A DNA stretch of 5,485 nucleotides from Pseudomonadota bacterium (GTDB lineage Bacteria > Pseudomonadota > Gammaproteobacteria > Xanthomonadales > Xanthomonadaceae), in assembly GCA_023392975.1 (NCBI GenBank), contig JAEWNA010000085.1, forward strand, positions 1-5,485, in the 5' to 3' direction. This document shows, piece by piece, positions 4,539 through 5,485 of the stretch; within the stretch, counting starts at the first letter, position 1, and every line of letters starts with the position of its first letter. The notes under the pieces are model-generated. The model did not search any database. It saw nothing but the letters and a program-made list of their open reading frames with translations, and was not told the origin of the DNA. A program made the translations under genes and the position numbers.

Positions 4539-5485
4539 TCAGCGCAATTGCGACAGCCGGGTCGCGAGCTTCTTCGCGGACACGCCGCCCTTCGCACCGA
4601 GTTCCTGTGCGAACAGCGACACCCGGAACTCCTCGAGTTCCCAGCGCAGCGCCTGCCAGCCCGGCTGCGCGTCGATGCCACGGTCGCGTGCGTCCGCGAG
4701 CGCATCCGCGAACGGCTTGAGTTCGAGCATCCGCGCCTGGTCGCGCACGGGATCGCGCAGCGCGCGTTCCGCGCGCAGGGCCATCGCCTTCAGCCAGCGC
4801 GGATATTCGGCGAGCGCGTCCGCCGGCGTGTCACGCAGGAAGCCTGGCGCCGCCAGCGCGGCGAGCTGCGCCTGCAGGTCGTCGAGGTTGGCGCGCGCCC
4901 AACCCATCAGCTTCGAATCGAGCGCGGCGCGCACCTCGGCGATGCGCGCGAGGATCACCTCGGCCTGCTTCAGCCGGTCCATCGCTTCGCCGAACAGCGC
5001 CTTGCCGGCGGCATCGACGCGGCGCGCGAAGGCGTCGGCATCGCGGATCGCGTCCAGCCCGTCGGCCACGAGCGCGGCGAACGCGCCTTCGACCAGGTCC
5101 TCGCGCAGGCGGTCGCCGTCCTTCAGGCCGTCCCGACGCGGCGACTGCGATTCGATCGCGGCGTACAGCAGCGCGATCTTCGGCTGCACCGGCAACTGCT
5201 TGCGCGCCTGCTTCATCCGCTCCGCCAGCGCGATCCGCAGCAGCCGGCGCACGCCCTGCGGATGGTGCCGTTCGGCTTCGAGACGATCGGCATGCACGGC
5301 CAGCGACACGCTGTCGCCGTCGTCGTGCAGCGCCGGATACGCCGGCACGCCGCCCGCACCCGGCAACGATGCGGGAATCGGCGTCGACGGGAAGCTCGTC
5401 AGCCCGCGCTGCGCGAGCCCTTCCGCCGCGCGCGCCGAGAACGCGTCCGCCGCGCGCTGGCCGAAGCGGGCGCGCAGGTCGTCCA
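4539..5485 (-). CDS. hrpA: HrpA, ATP-dependent DEAH-box RNA helicase, C-terminal part (start lies beyond the right edge)
   Basis: The frame is open from the window edge for 314 codons to a TGA at 4539-4541. The helicase core (DEAH, HA2, OB-fold) is not in the window; what is visible is the long C-terminal DUF3418 region typical of bacterial HrpA. HrpA unwinds RNA and rescues stalled or collided ribosomes in the cytoplasm. Recognition rests on remembered alignment with E. coli HrpA: VPAYPALHDDGDSVSL against YPALVDEKTSVAI; HPQGVRRLLRIAL against WNGLRRLLLLNI; DPVRDQARMLELKPF against DPHRDRAQMLKVE; and near the end RWELEEFRVSLFAQELGA against RWMIEELRVSYFAQQLGT. The segment starts with the DDLRARFGQR region and ends KLATRLSQLR, at the expected distance from that last motif, so the C-terminus is complete. 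A TTG at 5364-5366 is internal, not a start: family sequence continues upstream of it to the edge. Confidence 0.95.
   Translation of the reverse strand, partial: DDLRARFGQRAADAFSARAAEGLAQRGLTSFPSTPIPASLPGAGGVPAYPALHDDGDSVSLAVHADRLEAERHHPQGVRRLLRIALAERMKQARKQLPVQPKIALLYAAIESQSPRRDGLKDGDRLREDLVEGAFAALVADGLDAIRDADAFARRVDAAGKALFGEAMDRLKQAEVILARIAEVRAALDSKLMGWARANLDDLQAQLAALAAPGFLRDTPADALAEYPRWLKAMALRAERALRDPVRDQARMLELKPFADALADARDRGIDAQPGWQALRWELEEFRVSLFAQELGAKGGVSAKKLATRLSQLR

Noticed and set aside
5364..5366. A TTG as the start of a separate 275-residue gene
   Set aside because: The same frame continues upstream to the window edge with HrpA-like sequence (DDLRARFGQR), so it is internal to hrpA.

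Overview
The window is very GC-rich, with coding frames dominated by G/C in third position. Its best-recognised genes (RelA and HrpA with a DUF3418 C-terminus) are gammaproteobacterial in type. A secreted subtilase, small secreted proteins and a MacB/FtsX-type permease fragment of a familiar xanthomonad kind point to the Xanthomonadaceae (Lysobacter/Luteimonas/Xanthomonas group). The genus is inference; no rRNA or other marker is present.

Layout, left to right. Positions 1-483 (minus) hold the N-terminal 161 codons of relA, starting at a GTG. Divergent from it, 570-1067 (plus) encodes a secreted 165-residue protein of unknown function. It converges, across a GC hairpin, on 1138-1395 (minus), an 85-residue secreted four-cysteine protein. 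A 371-base divergent intergenic region follows, with a direct repeat, a TTGACA promoter and two leader stem-loops. It leads into 1767-3185 (plus), a complete S8 serine protease with signal peptide, propeptide and intact catalytic triad. A strong hairpin at 3218-3241 separates the protease from a 5'-truncated MacB/FtsX-type permease (3248-about 3871, minus; pseudogene). After about 280 bases of GC-rich non-coding DNA comes 4150-4398 (minus), a second small secreted four-cysteine protein. It is a divergent paralogue of the first. Finally, 4539-5485 (minus) is the C-terminal 314 codons of hrpA, whose 5' part lies outside the window.

Functionally, two housekeeping genes (stringent-response synthase relA and RNA helicase hrpA) bracket an accessory segment devoted mainly to exported proteins. 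The most notable feature is the pair of small cysteine proteins with a shared C(x11)C core and a GWT motif, placed on either side of the protease and the decayed permease. The first is divergently transcribed from the protease and shares its control region, so co-regulation, or a role as protease partner or inhibitor, is a reasonable but unproven hypothesis. The permease fragment shows that a deletion or rearrangement has occurred here. No tRNA, rRNA, CRISPR array, insertion sequence or origin was seen.
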